Shown: piece by piece, positions 53,602 through 63,176 of the stretch
How the letters are laid out: each line of letters opens with the position of its first letter
How positions within the stretch are numbered: position 1 is the stretch's first letter
DNA from: Ornithinibacillus scapharcae TW25
Lineage (GTDB): Bacteria > Bacillota > Bacilli > Bacillales > Amphibacillaceae
Length of the DNA stretch: 64,000 nt
Reading direction: 5' to 3'
Assembly (NCBI RefSeq): GCF_000190475.1
Contig: NZ_AEWH01000024.1
Location: 62,001-126,000 of the forward strand
The notes under the pieces: model-generated
The model's database searches: none
What the model was told of the DNA's origin: nothing
What the model saw: the letters and a program-made list of their open reading frames with translations, nothing else
Program-made: the position numbers and the translations under genes

Positions 53602-54668
53602 AACCAATTTTAAAACCTACTATCGAACAAAAAACGGAAATGGGAAAGACGACCTTTTTAGGATGGTTTAAAAATAAATGGTCTAAGGACCCGTTATTCA
53701 GTATTCTAATCGCACTCATGATTATGGTAGTGCTACAAACGATTACCCTTGGCTTTGATTATGGATCATTTGGTGAATGGCTCCAAGCATGGACGAACAA
53801 CTGGATTAATATTTTACGAAATAATGCTGGTGTTGGAATTGTGGCACTTGGAATGACATTGGTTATTATGACTGGAGGAATCGACCTTTCTGTAGGGTCT
53901 ACCTTAGTTATTACAGGTGCATTTGCTATGTATCTCTTGGATACAGGTGCACAAGGAATACTAGGTTCTGTCGGAATCACTGGAATTCCAGCAATTTTGC
54001 TTACTATTGTTCTTGTACTAGGATTTGGATATTTATTAGGTGCTCTCATTGGAGTGTCTATTACGAAAGGGATGGTTCCCCCGTTTATTGCTACATTAGG
54101 AGCAATGATGATTTTTCGAAGTGTTACACAACACTTTACTCAGGGATATAATACATCAGTTCCTGCCGAGTTCTTACAAATTTCAAGTTTTAAGATTGGT
54201 AGCTTCATGATTATGCCAATAGTTTATTGGATTATCATTGCAATCATTCTTTACTATGTGTCCAAACGTACAACATTTGGTAGACAGATTATTGCAGTTG
54301 GTTCAAATGAAAAAGCAGCCAAGCTTTCCGGTGTAAAGGTTGAAAAAGTGAAGCTACGTGTATATGCATTAATGGGGCTATTAGTCTCAGTTGCTGCAAT
54401 AATTCAAGTATCACGTATCGGTTCAATGGATTTCTCTAATGCTGGAAGAGGAATGGAAATGGATGCGATAGCTGCTGCAGTTGTCGGAGGAACGAATATG
54501 TTAGGTGGTAGAGGGTTTATTCTAGGTACAGTGTACGGAATGTTGATTATCGCAGTTATGAATAACCTACTTAATCTGTTTGGTGTCCCTCCATTTTTAA
54601 GGGAAGCTTTTAAAGGAGTAATTGTCATTGTCGCTGTATTATTGCAACGAAAAGAAAAGACTGCTTAG
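53598..54668 (+). CDS. Sugar ABC transporter permease (RbsC type)
   Basis: This 356-residue permease has about nine or ten membrane spans and the CUT2 blocks NAGVGIVALGMTLVIMTGGIDLSVG, PPFIATLGAMMIFR and GRQIIAVGSNEKAAKLSGV. It forms the channel with the preceding ATPase. It ends the operon. Confidence 0.93.
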   Translation: MKPILKPTIEQKTEMGKTTFLGWFKNKWSKDPLFSILIALMIMVVLQTITLGFDYGSFGEWLQAWTNNWINILRNNAGVGIVALGMTLVIMTGGIDLSVGSTLVITGAFAMYLLDTGAQGILGSVGITGIPAILLTIVLVLGFGYLLGALIGVSITKGMVPPFIATLGAMMIFRSVTQHFTQGYNTSVPAEFLQISSFKIGSFMIMPIVYWIIIAIILYYVSKRTTFGRQIIAVGSNEKAAKLSGVKVEKVKLRVYALMGLLVSVAAIIQVSRIGSMDFSNAGRGMEMDAIAAAVVGGTNMLGGRGFILGTVYGMLIIAVMNNLLNLFGVPPFLREAFKGVIVIVAVLLQRKEKTA

Positions 54669-54747
54669 AGAATGTGGATAGCGATGCCTGTTTATTCTCC
54701 ATGCGAACAAAAAGGGTACAGAGATTCTATAAAGGATCATCATTAAC

Positions 54748-54808
54748 GGTCACCATCTATTTTGCTTTCTCTTGATAGGAGACTAGCAAAATAGTGGTGA
54801 TCTTTTAT
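54748..54808 (+). terminator. Terminator of the sugar ABC operon
   Basis: GGTCACCA and CTATTTTGCT pair with AGCAAAATAG and TGGTGATC with one mismatch between, followed by TTTTATT. Confidence 0.85.
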
Positions 54809-54918
54809 TATTTTTGAGTACTTGCCAACTTCATAAATTAAATAATGGTTAGATAGGTATCAGAATTTTATGTTAATATTTAAATGATAATATAAAGTGG
54901 GACAAAAGGAGTTATGGT

Positions 54919-55242
54919 ATGTTTCTAGAAGAAGAAGTCTATGAGATGTTAAATTGGGGGTTCGGGTTTGGGATAGGATTACAGTTGATTTTATTTATTG
55001 GGATATGGATTAGGTATAAATATGATACGAGATCGTTTATTAATTTTATCGTTTATATCCTTCTATTTTCTGTTGCAGGGTATAATTTACTTTTATCTAT
55101 TAATACGATTGAAGCCCAAACGGGATTTGGATCAGAGGAAGCATCCTTTAATATGGGGGTTGCCGGTGTATTTTGGATTCTGAGTGCGCTTTTCTTATTG
55201 ATGGGTGTTAATCGTCTTGTGAAATCCAAAAGGAACATATAG
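54919..55242 (+). CDS. Small membrane protein, unknown function
   Basis: This 107-residue protein has three membrane spans (about 13-32, 42-60 and 80-97) and a basic C-terminus (VKSKRNI). I do not recognise a family. ATG 54919 has AGGAG upstream. It lies 40 bases before the next small membrane protein gene, so they may form an operon. Confidence 0.7.
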   Translation: MFLEEEVYEMLNWGFGFGIGLQLILFIGIWIRYKYDTRSFINFIVYILLFSVAGYNLLLSINTIEAQTGFGSEEASFNMGVAGVFWILSALFLLMGVNRLVKSKRNI

Positions 55243-55281
55243 TAAATAAAATATTTGGTGGGTGAATTAGGGGAGGGGAAG

Positions 55282-55653
55282 ATGAAAAAAGTAAAAATAG
55301 CTTCCGTTTTTCTGCCTATTGTATTTATTCCTCTGTTAATCTATTACACCTTAAGTATCTTATCATTTAAAGGAAGTATTGCAGAGATAGAAAGTAATGG
55401 TCATCTCCTAATTGATTGCCCAGTCCTAGATTTTGGTGCTAGAGATGACCTTGGATATGTTTGTAGAGTTCAGCTATCTGATGAGACGATGATTACGAAT
55501 GGGAATGGTGATATATTGTCTTTCCATAACCTAGAGTTAGGGGATGCCGTATCCGTTACGCTTTCTAAAAGACAAATGCTCGGAAAAGATGTGAAGAAAA
55601 GAGAGGTAATAGCAACAAAGATTATACGTTTGCGACAAGAAGAGAGTCCCTAA
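55282..55653 (+). CDS. Small membrane-anchored protein, unknown function
   Basis: This protein of about 123 residues has one N-terminal span (MKKVKIASVFLPIVFIPLLI) and an outside beta-rich domain with two Cys (LIDCPVLDFGARDDLGYVC) that could form a disulphide. I take ATG 55282 because GGGGAGGGG precedes it; an in-frame start at 55255 is upstream of that site. No family recognised. An AGAGTCCCT/AGGGACTCT hairpin at 55643-55668 marks its end. Confidence 0.68.
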   Translation: MKKVKIASVFLPIVFIPLLIYYTLSILSFKGSIAEIESNGHLLIDCPVLDFGARDDLGYVCRVQLSDETMITNGNGDILSFHNLELGDAVSVTLSKRQMLGKDVKKREVIATKIIRLRQEESP

Positions 55654-55671
55654 AAGCAGGGACTCTATGGT

Positions 55672-56136
55672 CTAGTCTTCTCTTTCCAGCATATGACTAA
55701 CTGCACCAATGAGAATACCAAGAGCAGCCCCGCCAATAACCTCAACTGGCATATGACCAAGCATTTCTTTAAGCTCCTTTTCTCGTTTCCGATATGTATA
55801 TCCTGGATGCTGCTCTGCTAATTTCTCTAACTCCTCATACATATCATTAACCGCAATGGCTGTTTGACCAGCCTGCCATCGTATTCCCATAGCATCATAC
55901 ATCACGATTAAGCTAAAAATACTACTAATTCCAAAGTCCATCGATGAGAAACCATTTTTAAACCCAATATAACTGGATAAGGAAGTAACAGCTGCTGAGT
56001 GGGAGCTTGGCATATCGCCAGAGCCGAACATTTTTTTCCAATCCCAGATACCAGTTTCCTTGTAATGCAATGGAACCTTTAAAAATTGTGCTGCACCAAT
56101 TCCAATTAATGCCGTTGTCATGGCACGATTCAACAT
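55672..56136 (-). CDS. yuiD: Divergent PAP2-family protein YuiD
   Basis: This 154-residue membrane protein has the motif GSGDMPSSHSAAVTSLSSYIG and a later RWQAGQTA, typical of the YuiD/DUF212 acid-phosphatase-like family. Four spans are visible. It probably acts on a lipid-linked phosphate, but no reaction is proven. ATG 56136 has GAGGTGG upstream. It is convergent with the two small membrane protein genes. Confidence 0.88.
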   Translation of the reverse strand: MLNRAMTTALIGIGAAQFLKVPLHYKETGIWDWKKMFGSGDMPSSHSAAVTSLSSYIGFKNGFSSMDFGISSIFSLIVMYDAMGIRWQAGQTAIAVNDMYEELEKLAEQHPGYTYRKREKELKEMLGHMPVEVIGGAALGILIGAVSHMLERED

Positions 56137-56325
56137 AAAACCACCTCAACATAATCTTGTGCATAATGATGTTAGATTATGTGCTTGATAAGTTTCGTAT
56201 TAACCTTTTTTAATGAAAAAACGCTATTTATTTGAAATATATTTGTAATGAAAATAAACATCACTTTTTATGGGAAATGTTGTATGATAAGTGAAGGATT
56301 CTTACTACTTTATAGGGTGATGGCA

Positions 56326-56763
56326 ATGAGAAAAAGAAACAGACTTGATGTTCATCCTGAGGGGTTTAATGAGGAAATTATCGAGGCAATCGAACAGCTT
56401 GGAGATTTAAGAGATTTGGAATTAGAAAATTTTATTAGTAGTTTAATCAAACGAAACGACGCGATAAAACGTGCTATTGAGATTCTCCAGTTCTTAGAAA
56501 CCGTTAATCATGAGAGCACAAGAATTTCGGATAATGATAAGAAGAAATACCAAATCAAAATCAATCAATTGGCAGCAAATCTAAAACCAAAACATCTAAC
56601 TCCAATGGAGAGACGCTACATATACGAAGAGATTGCAGATCTCATTCGGGATATGGAATCGATTAGACGATATTGGCTACAGAAGTCTATTAAAGGCGTC
56701 AAATATGTCGGGGCAGCAGGAGCAGTGGCAGCAGCAGCCATATTCTTACGGAAAAGAAAATAA
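56326..56763 (+). CDS. Helical protein with C-terminal membrane segment, unknown function
   Basis: This protein of about 145 residues is mostly charged helices (GFNEEIIEAIEQLGDLRDLELENFISSLIKR region) with a short hydrophobic Ala-rich tail and RKRK end, which suggests a tail-anchored topology. I prefer ATG 56326 because AGGGTGA lies upstream; in-frame starts at 56248 and 56320 are possible. No family recognised. A terminator follows. Confidence 0.65.
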   Translation: MRKRNRLDVHPEGFNEEIIEAIEQLGDLRDLELENFISSLIKRNDAIKRAIEILQFLETVNHESTRISDNDKKKYQIKINQLAANLKPKHLTPMERRYIYEEIADLIRDMESIRRYWLQKSIKGVKYVGAAGAVAAAAIFLRKRK

Positions 56764-56771
56764 CCGGAAAG

Positions 56772-56806
56772 AAAACCATTTGCCTAGTTGTGCAAGTGGT
56801 TTTTTA
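56772..56806 (+). terminator. Terminator after the helical protein gene
   Basis: AAAACCATTTGC pairs with GCAAGTGGTTTT (one G-T pair) and runs into T residues. Confidence 0.8.
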
Positions 56807-56898
56807 CTTCGAGTGAATTATTTAAAAATTGCACCTCTACATATAATTTATAATACATTTAACCTTCCTATTTTTGCTTTTACTATTGATTTTTAAAA

Positions 56899-57076
56899 TA
56901 CGTTGCTCTAGTATTATCTAGTACAAAAATCCTATGCTGAGTCTTTAGACCTATTCTTTGTAGGGACTGATAACTAGATAGGATTGTAATACTAAAAACG
57001 TATAACTCCAGGGCCAACTACTTGTGAACCTATTTCACCACTTCACATTAAGGCGGTACCTAGGTTTTCTGTTTTT
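56899..57076 (+). promoter_or_regulatory. Structured leader upstream of a chemoreceptor; riboswitch-like layout
   Basis: TACGTT (56899-56904) pairs with AACGTA (56997-57002) and TAGTATTA (56909-56916) with TAATACTA (56986-56993), closing a region with further pairs AATCCTAT/ATAGGATT and GTCT/AGAC. A terminator-like hairpin AACCTA (57027-57032)/TAGGTT (57061-57066) with TTCTGTTTTT follows. Aptamer-then-terminator order resembles a riboswitch, but I cannot match the c-di-GMP class or any other known consensus. TCTAGT/ACTAGA offers an alternative fold. Confidence 0.45.
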
Positions 57077-57100
57077 ACTTATCTAGGGAAGGTGATAGTG

Positions 57101-58843
57101 ATGGTGAAAAAGAAACAAGGTTCAATGAAAAAAGGAAATGGTAAAATATCATTTCAAAATATTACAATTGGCAGAAAGTATGGCATCGTTCTCGCGATCA
57201 TTCTAGTATTATTTGGTGCATCATCAAGTGCTGGTGCTATATTAATTGGGAATATAGGCAGCAATGTTACAGAGGTAGAGCGGAGTGGAGCCCGTGCCAT
57301 TGAAATGACGGAAATGGGTTCTTTAACAAGAGCAAAAAGTATTCGGATTGTAAATTATTGGGCTACAGGAAATGAAGCGCTTATCGATGAATTCAATGAG
57401 CGCCGAGAAAAATTCAACCAGCTAGAAGCAACTTTAAGACCAATTATGGATACAGAAGCACAGATAGAGCTATTTGACCAAATTATCGAGCAAGACAAAT
57501 TGCTCAATGATTTATTTGAAAGTAACATTGTTCCAGCTGTTCAAGAAGGTAGCACGGTGAAAGCAGAAAATTATGTTGGACAAGCGAATAAAATTAGAAC
57601 TGAAATGGTTAACTTATTAGAAAAACTAAAAGAAATTGTCATTAAGGAAAGAGAAATAGCGGTAAACGAAGCTAAGGATAGTCAAAGGATCACTTTTATC
57701 GTACAAATATCATCCCTAGTTGTATCTATAATTATCGGAATAGCTTTATTTGCCGTTATTAGTAGAGTAGTATCACGTAATTTAAACAAAGTAGTTGAAG
57801 TAAGTGATAAGATCTCTTCAGGTGATTTAACCATAGAACATATCGATTATGAAGGTAAAGATGAAATTGGACGACTTGCAGCATCCATCAATGGTATGGG
57901 AGATAGTTTACGTACTATTATTACCCAAGTGACAAATGTATCTGAAACGGTTACAAGTCAGAGTGAGGAATTAACTCAGTCGGCAAACGAAGTAAAAGCA
58001 GGATCAGAACAAGTGGCAACAACGATGCAAGAGCTTTCGGCTGGAACAGAAACGCAGGCCAATAGTGCTAGTGAATTATCTTCTGTAATGGGATCGTTTG
58101 TCATGAAAGTAAGAGATGCAAATGGTAAAGGAATAAGCGTTGGGGAGAACTCTAAAGAGGTTCTACATTTAACGAATGAAGGGCATCAACTAATGTTAAG
58201 CTCAACAGAGCAAATGAAACGAATTAATCAAATTGTACGTGAAGCAGTACAAAGAGTAGATAGTTTAGAGAAACAGTCACAGCAAATTTCTAATTTGGTA
58301 ACCGTGATTAAAGATGTTGCCGAACAAACAAATCTTCTAGCATTAAACGCAGCCATTGAAGCAGCAAGAGCTGGTGAACATGGTAAGGGTTTTGCTGTGG
58401 TTGCTGATGAGGTACGAAAGCTTGCTGAACAAGTATCTAGTTCTGTAACAGATATTACAAGGATTGTATCAACTATACAGAACGAGACAAGTCTCGTAAC
58501 CGAGTCACTTCGTGGTGGATACGATCAAGTTCAGGAAGGAACAAACCAAATTGAAACAACAGGTCAAACCTTTGAGACTATTAATGAAGCAGTAGCCCAC
58601 ATGGTAGAGGATATTACTAGTATATCGGATAACCTGGCAGAAATTGCAGAGAACAGTCAGAAAATGGGTGCTTCCATAGAGGAAATGGCGGCTATTTCTG
58701 AGGAATCAGCAGCAGGAGTAGAACAGACATCTGCTTCTACACAACAAACGAGTAGTATTATGGAAGAAGTTGCAGGTAGTTCGGAGCAATTATCTAAATT
58801 AGCTGAAGAATTAAATCGATTAGTAAGACAATTTAAATTATAA
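57101..58843 (+). CDS. Methyl-accepting chemotaxis protein with four-helix-bundle sensor
   Basis: This 580-residue receptor has spans at about 26-48 and 204-226, an extracellular helical bundle between them (4HB_MCP type), a HAMP domain ([20 protein letters not shown]) and an MCP signalling coil with the conserved tip [21 protein letters not shown] take ATG 57101 since GGGAAGGTGA lies upstream. It feeds CheA; the ligand is unknown. The structured leader upstream may control it. Confidence 0.92.
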   Translation: MVKKKQGSMKKGNGKISFQNITIGRKYGIVLAIILVLFGASSSAGAILIGNIGSNVTEVERSGARAIEMTEMGSLTRAKSIRIVNYWATGNEALIDEFNERREKFNQLEATLRPIMDTEAQIELFDQIIEQDKLLNDLFESNIVPAVQEGSTVKAENYVGQANKIRTEMVNLLEKLKEIVIKEREIAVNEAKDSQRITFIVQISSLVVSIIIGIALFAVISRVVSRNLNKVVEVSDKISSGDLTIEHIDYEGKDEIGRLAASINGMGDSLRTIITQVTNVSETVTSQSEELTQSANEVKAGSEQVATTMQELSAGTETQANSASELSSVMGSFVMKVRDANGKGISVGENSKEVLHLTNEGHQLMLSSTEQMKRINQIVREAVQRVDSLEKQSQQISNLVTVIKDVAEQTNLLALNAAIEAARAGEHGKGFAVVADEVRKLAEQVSSSVTDITRIVSTIQNETSLVTESLRGGYDQVQEGTNQIETTGQTFETINEAVAHMVEDITSISDNLAEIAENSQKMGASIEEMAAISEESAAGVEQTSASTQQTSSIMEEVAGSSEQLSKLAEELNRLVRQFKL

Positions 58844-58851
58844 ATTATGAT

Positions 58852-58886
58852 AAGGTCATAGCTCTCTAGCTAGAGCTATGACCTTT
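58852..58886 (+). terminator. Terminator after the second chemoreceptor gene
   Basis: A 14-bp perfect stem (AAGGTCATAGCTCT with AGAGCTATGACCTT) just after the stop. Confidence 0.8.
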
Positions 58887-59088
58887 AGCATTACTGGGTT
58901 AAATATTTCCAATGTAATATTTTGTAGAATCATATTGATTTTTGTTAGTACATGTATATATACTGGGTAGTATAGTTCTTTTTTACTATGACTATCGAAA
59001 GTGAAAATTATAGCTAAAGTTGATATATATATAAGTTTTTTAACAAAAGTGGGGAGTAAGTAGCCTTATATTAAAAGGGGGAACTTTA

Positions 59089-59547
59089 ATGACATCGACA
59101 GAGGAAAGAAGTAAGGCCATAACGAGTCTATTAAACGGAACGATTATGTCCGTTAAAAATACAATACCAGTCCAACATACCATTGGAAAGCCGCAATTAT
59201 CAGGTGAATCATTAAAGCTTCAATTTGGCGTTCTTATTGGAATCACTGGTGATATCAAAGGGAAATTAGTTCTATCTGGTGAGTCCAACGTATTTAGCTC
59301 TATTGGCGAAGCGATGTTTGGCATGCCAATACAGGATGAAATGCTTGTCTCATTAAGTGGAGAACTAGGGAATATTATCGCAGGTGGACTCTCAACTAAT
59401 ATTGTTCAAAGCGGATTAAAAACAGATATAACTGCGCCAACTATTATTGAGGGAAATATGACGATTTCAGGCTACGAACGAGTTATTCAATTACCAGTTT
59501 TATTTAATGCAATTGGTGAACTAGACCTATTCCTAATCATTGATTAG
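59089..59547 (+). CDS. cheX: CheX/CheC-type chemotaxis phosphatase
   Basis: This 152-residue protein has the CheC/CheX/FliY fold, with the catalytic ExxN motif in SLSGELGNIIAGGLSTN and only one such motif, which fits CheX. It removes phosphate from CheY-P. It lies between a chemoreceptor and a cheY gene, which supports a chemotaxis role. Ribosome site GGGGG precedes the ATG. The gap of about 200 bp upstream holds no gene. Confidence 0.85.
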   Translation: MTSTEERSKAITSLLNGTIMSVKNTIPVQHTIGKPQLSGESLKLQFGVLIGITGDIKGKLVLSGESNVFSSIGEAMFGMPIQDEMLVSLSGELGNIIAGGLSTNIVQSGLKTDITAPTIIEGNMTISGYERVIQLPVLFNAIGELDLFLIID

Positions 59548-59643
59548 GATTCTAGTTCTTACATAGTTGTTGTTAATATTTGACAAATTACTACAATATA
59601 GTGGAATATCATATCATAGATATTATTGTAATGGGGGATAAAA

Positions 59644-60003
59644 ATGGCAAGGGTATTAATCACCGATGATGCCGCATTCATGCGCATGCAGTTAAAAGAT
59701 ATTATTTCAAAACTTGGGCATGAGGTTGTTGGGGAAGCTGACAACGGTGCCACTGCGGTACAACTAGCAGATGAGTTAAAGCCAGATTTAATTACGATGG
59801 ATATTACTATGCCGGAGATGAATGGAGTCGATGCGACTCGCTCCATAAGAGGGACTAACCCCGACGTGAAGATAATCGTTTGCTCCGCAATGGGACAACA
59901 AAGCATGGTTGTTGATGCGATACAAGCTGGGGCAAATGACTTTGTTGTGAAGCCTTTTAATGCTGAACGTATAAAAGAATCAATTGATCGCGTGTTATCA
60001 TAA
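59644..60003 (+). CDS. cheY: Chemotaxis response regulator CheY
   Basis: This 119-residue single receiver domain has the acidic pair in LITDDAAFMRM, the phosphorylated Asp in ITMDITMPEM (about residue 54), the Ser/Thr switch in IIVCSAMGQ and Lys in FVVKPF. It has no output domain, so it acts by binding the flagellar switch. It lies 96 bases after the cheX-like gene and ends with a strong terminator. Confidence 0.94.
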   Translation: MARVLITDDAAFMRMQLKDIISKLGHEVVGEADNGATAVQLADELKPDLITMDITMPEMNGVDATRSIRGTNPDVKIIVCSAMGQQSMVVDAIQAGANDFVVKPFNAERIKESIDRVLS

Positions 60004-60047
60004 AAAGTAGGTAGTTGATTAGGGATAATCAACTACCTACTTTTTTC
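60003..60047 (+). terminator. Terminator after cheY
   Basis: A 14-bp perfect stem (GTAGGTAGTTGATT with AATCAACTACCTAC) with flanking A and T tracts. Confidence 0.92.
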
Positions 60048-60089
60048 TGTTTTTAGTAAAGAAACATGCCTATATAAGGGAAATCAGTT

Positions 60090-60104
60090 ATGGAAACCTT
60101 TTCA
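60090..60104 (+). promoter_or_regulatory. Candidate CcpA cre site upstream of malL
   Basis: ATGGAAACCTTTTCA matches the cre consensus with one mismatch (C for G at position 9), about 85 bp before the start. Confidence 0.5.
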
Positions 60105-60189
60105 AATTCATATCGTACTGTTTGAGGTTTCGGAGGAGTATATGATACATTACTAATGTAATTACTAGATTGATATAGGAGTTGGCATA

Positions 60190-61866
60190 ATGCATAAGCA
60201 GTGGTGGAAGGAAAGCGTTGTATATCAAATATATCCTCGTAGTTTTAAGGACAGTAATGGGGATGGAATTGGTGATATTAAAGGGATTACAGAAAAACTA
60301 GATTATTTAAAAGAACTTGGAATTGATGTGATTTGGTTATCGCCAGTCTATCAATCGCCAAATGATGATAACGGTTACGATATTAGCAATTATCAAAGTA
60401 TTATGGATGAATTCGGTACGATGGGTGATTGGGAGAATCTACTTGCTGAGATTCATAAACGAGATATGAAATTAATTATGGATTTAGTAGTGAACCACTC
60501 TTCAGATGAGCATGCTTGGTTTATCGAAAGTCGTAAGTCAAAAGATAACCCATACCGGGATTATTATATTTGGCGTCCAGGTAAAGATGGGAAGGAACCG
60601 AATAACTGGGAATCTACGTTTAGTGGAAGTGCATGGGAATATGATGAAGTAACGGATGAATATTTCCTACACCTTTTTAGTAGAAAACAACCTGACTTGA
60701 ACTGGGAGAATGAGAAGCTTCGCGATGAAGTGTACTCGATGATGAAATGGTGGTTAGATAAAGGCATTGATGGATTTAGAATGGATGTCATCAATTTAAT
60801 TTCGAAAGATCCTGAGTTACCTGATGCACCGAATCCTGAAGGAAGACCATATGTAGGTGGTGGACAGTATTATGTAAATGGTCCACGCATTCATGAATAC
60901 CTACAGGAAATGAATCAAGAGGTATTATCCCAATACGATATTCTAACAGTTGGGGAAATGCCTGGAGCAAGTGTTGAGGATGCAAAGCTTTATACGGATC
61001 CAGAACGTCATGAGGTCAACATGATATTTACATTTGAACATATGGATCTTGATTCGGGTCCGAAAGGAAAATGGGATTTAAGACCGTTTAATTTACTTGC
61101 CCTTAAAGAGAATATTACGAAATGGCAGACTGGTTTACATGGTGTTGGTTGGAATAGTTTGTATTTGAATAACCATGACCAACCAAGAATGGTTTCTCGT
61201 TTTGGCAATGATAAAGAATATCGCTTAGAATCAGCCAAAATGCTTGCTACCTTCCTTCATCTGCTACAAGGTACGCCTTATGTCTACCAAGGGGAAGAAA
61301 TAGGGATGACGAATGTACGTTTTGAGTCAATTGACCAATATAAGGATATTGAAACATTGAATATGTACCGGGAAAAGGTAATCGAAGGTAACGAATCTCA
61401 TGAAAAGGTAATGGAGTCTATCTATACGAAAGGCCGTGACAATGCACGTACGCCAATGCAGTGGGATGCTAGTGAACATGCTGGGTTTACAACTGGAACC
61501 CCTTGGCTTGAGGTGAATCCAAACTTCAAAGAAATTAATGCAGAACTAGCGGTACAGGATGAGAACTCTATCTTTCATTATTATCGTAAACTGATCGCTT
61601 TACGAAAGGAAAACCCGATTATGGTATATGGAGAGTATCAATTAATAGACGAAGAAAATGATAAGGTTTACAGTTATTTGCGCAAATATGAAGACCAAAC
61701 TTTATTAGTGATAACAAACTTTACTGGTCAAGAAATTGCTTATGGTATCCAATCAGAGGACTTGAAGAGAGGTAATCTGTTAATTGGTAATTACCAAGAT
61801 GCCCCAGTGACATTCACAGGTTCAGTAACATTACGTCCTTATGAGGCACTGGTTTACAAATTCTAA
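60190..61866 (+). CDS. malL: Oligo-1,6-glucosidase (GH13 subfamily 31 type)
   Basis: This 558-residue cytosolic enzyme has the GH13 triad: nucleophile Asp199 in GFRMDVINLI, acid Glu256 in TVGEMPGA and Asp330 in NNHDQPRM. Val200 directly after the nucleophile is the residue tied to alpha-1,6 preference in this family. The sequence is very close in pattern to the Bacillus cereus oligo-1,6-glucosidase. Trehalose-6-phosphate hydrolase shares Val at this place but differs in EMPG. It precedes a LacI regulator and a PTS gene. Confidence 0.93.
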   Translation: MHKQWWKESVVYQIYPRSFKDSNGDGIGDIKGITEKLDYLKELGIDVIWLSPVYQSPNDDNGYDISNYQSIMDEFGTMGDWENLLAEIHKRDMKLIMDLVVNHSSDEHAWFIESRKSKDNPYRDYYIWRPGKDGKEPNNWESTFSGSAWEYDEVTDEYFLHLFSRKQPDLNWENEKLRDEVYSMMKWWLDKGIDGFRMDVINLISKDPELPDAPNPEGRPYVGGGQYYVNGPRIHEYLQEMNQEVLSQYDILTVGEMPGASVEDAKLYTDPERHEVNMIFTFEHMDLDSGPKGKWDLRPFNLLALKENITKWQTGLHGVGWNSLYLNNHDQPRMVSRFGNDKEYRLESAKMLATFLHLLQGTPYVYQGEEIGMTNVRFESIDQYKDIETLNMYREKVIEGNESHEKVMESIYTKGRDNARTPMQWDASEHAGFTTGTPWLEVNPNFKEINAELAVQDENSIFHYYRKLIALRKENPIMVYGEYQLIDEENDKVYSYLRKYEDQTLLVITNFTGQEIAYGIQSEDLKRGNLLIGNYQDAPVTFTGSVTLRPYEALVYKF

Positions 61867-61872
61867 TTTTAT

Positions 61873-61911
61873 AATAGCAATGTATCCACTCAGATACATT
61901 GCTATTTTTTC
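61873..61911 (+). terminator. Terminator after malL
   Basis: A 13-bp perfect stem (ATAGCAATGTATC with GATACATTGCTAT) runs into a T tract. Confidence 0.92.
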
Positions 61912-61926
61912 TTGAATAAATTAATC

Positions 61927-61956
61927 TTGAGATAGAATGGAAAAATATTGTATTAT
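61927..61956 (+). promoter_or_regulatory. Candidate sigma-A promoter of the LacI-type gene
   Basis: TTGAGA (61927-61932), 18 bp, TATTAT (61951-61956). Confidence 0.6.
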
Positions 61957-61994
61957 TATGCTCAGGGAGCATTGCCTTAAAAGGAGGACTTGGT

Positions 61995-62984
61995 TTGGTT
62001 ACAATAAAGGATATCGCGGAAATGGCAGGAGTATCTCGGACAACTGTATCCCGTGTATTAAATAATTCAGGATATGTTAGTGAAGATGCCAGGAAGCGTG
62101 TGGAAAAAGTTATTGAAGAAACAAGCTATGCACCAAGTGAACATGCAAAGTCTCTACGTACCAAGAAAACGAAAGTCATTGGTGTTATTCTTCCAACTAT
62201 CCAAACCGAAACTCCTAGTAGGATTGTAACAGGACTTGGAAAAGAACTATCGGAAAATGGTTATCAAATATTACTAGCGAACACGAATCTAGACAAAGCG
62301 AAAGAACTAGAGTATCTGGAACTACTTCGTTTGCGTCAAGTGGATGGGATTGTACTAATTGCTACCAATACGGAATCAGAATTATTAGATAAAATCAAAA
62401 CATTGAATATACCAGTGGTGATTGTTGGGCAAGAGGTAGAAGAAGACATCATGTATGTCACTTATGATGATTATCATGCTGCACGGGATCTAACATCCCT
62501 ACTCATACAGAGGGGACACAGTAAGATTGCGTTTATCGGAGTAGACGAAGCGGATCGCTCAGTTGGGTATTTACGGAAAAAAGGCTTTTTAGATGAAATG
62601 AAGGCAAGTGGTCTAACTGTAGAGCCTGAATGGGTACAAAAAGCAATTTTTAACATAAATTCAGGTCATCACGCAATGGAGAATATATTATCTAAGGCGG
62701 TTGATACGCCTACTGCTACCATCGCGGTAACCGATCGTCTTGCTATAGGGGCAATGAGTTATTTAAGGGAAAATGGAATTGGAATACCAGATCAAATGGC
62801 TATTGCGGGATTTGGGGCATCAGAAATGTCTCAATACCTCATTCCATCTTTAACTACGATTGATTATCAAAATGAAATGGCAGGCGAGGAAGCGGCTAAA
62901 CAATTATTGGCTAAGTTGCACTCTAAAAAATATCAAGAACAAATTATATTAAGTTATAGACTTCTTGTCCGGGACAGTGTATGA
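61995..62984 (+). CDS. LacI-family transcriptional regulator (alpha-glucoside cluster)
   Basis: This 329-residue regulator starts at TTG 61995 behind AAAGGAGG and has the LacI HTH (TIKDIAEMAGVSRTTVSRVLNN), hinge YAPSEHAKSLRTKKT and sensor blocks IAVTDRLAIGAMSYL and IAGFGASEMS. It most likely binds the four GAAATCGATTCC-type operators between it and the PTS gene. The effector is unknown; sucrose or isomaltose-type sugars are plausible. Confidence 0.92.
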   Translation: MVTIKDIAEMAGVSRTTVSRVLNNSGYVSEDARKRVEKVIEETSYAPSEHAKSLRTKKTKVIGVILPTIQTETPSRIVTGLGKELSENGYQILLANTNLDKAKELEYLELLRLRQVDGIVLIATNTESELLDKIKTLNIPVVIVGQEVEEDIMYVTYDDYHAARDLTSLLIQRGHSKIAFIGVDEADRSVGYLRKKGFLDEMKASGLTVEPEWVQKAIFNINSGHHAMENILSKAVDTPTATIAVTDRLAIGAMSYLRENGIGIPDQMAIAGFGASEMSQYLIPSLTTIDYQNEMAGEEAAKQLLAKLHSKKYQEQIILSYRLLVRDSV

Positions 62985-62992
62985 TAGTAAGT

Positions 62993-63155
62993 GAAATCGA
63001 TTCCATATGAAAAAAGTATCATGATGGAATCGATTCCCATACTATTTTTAAGTATATATTCATACACTATACAAAACATAATAATGGAAGCGGCTCCATA
63101 AGGGAGAAGAGAGAACATTATTTTTATTCTTTATCCAAAATGTGAAATCGATTCC
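62993..63155. promoter_or_regulatory. Four LacI-type operators in one intergenic region
   Basis: GAAATCGATTCC at 62993-63004, GGAATCGATTCC (perfect palindrome) at 63026-63037, GGAAGCGGCTCC at 63086-63097 and GAAATCGATTCC at 63144-63155. They span the whole gap; the last one is 21 bases before the PTS start codon. Spacings of 33, 60 and 58 bp allow looping. Confidence 0.8.
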
Positions 63156-63176
63156 ATAAAAACGGGAGGGAATTTT

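Noticed and set aside
57001-57090. c-di-GMP-I (GEMM) riboswitch before the chemoreceptor
   Set aside because: The conserved GCAAAGCC-type core and tetraloop receptor pattern are missing; kept only as an unassigned structured leader.
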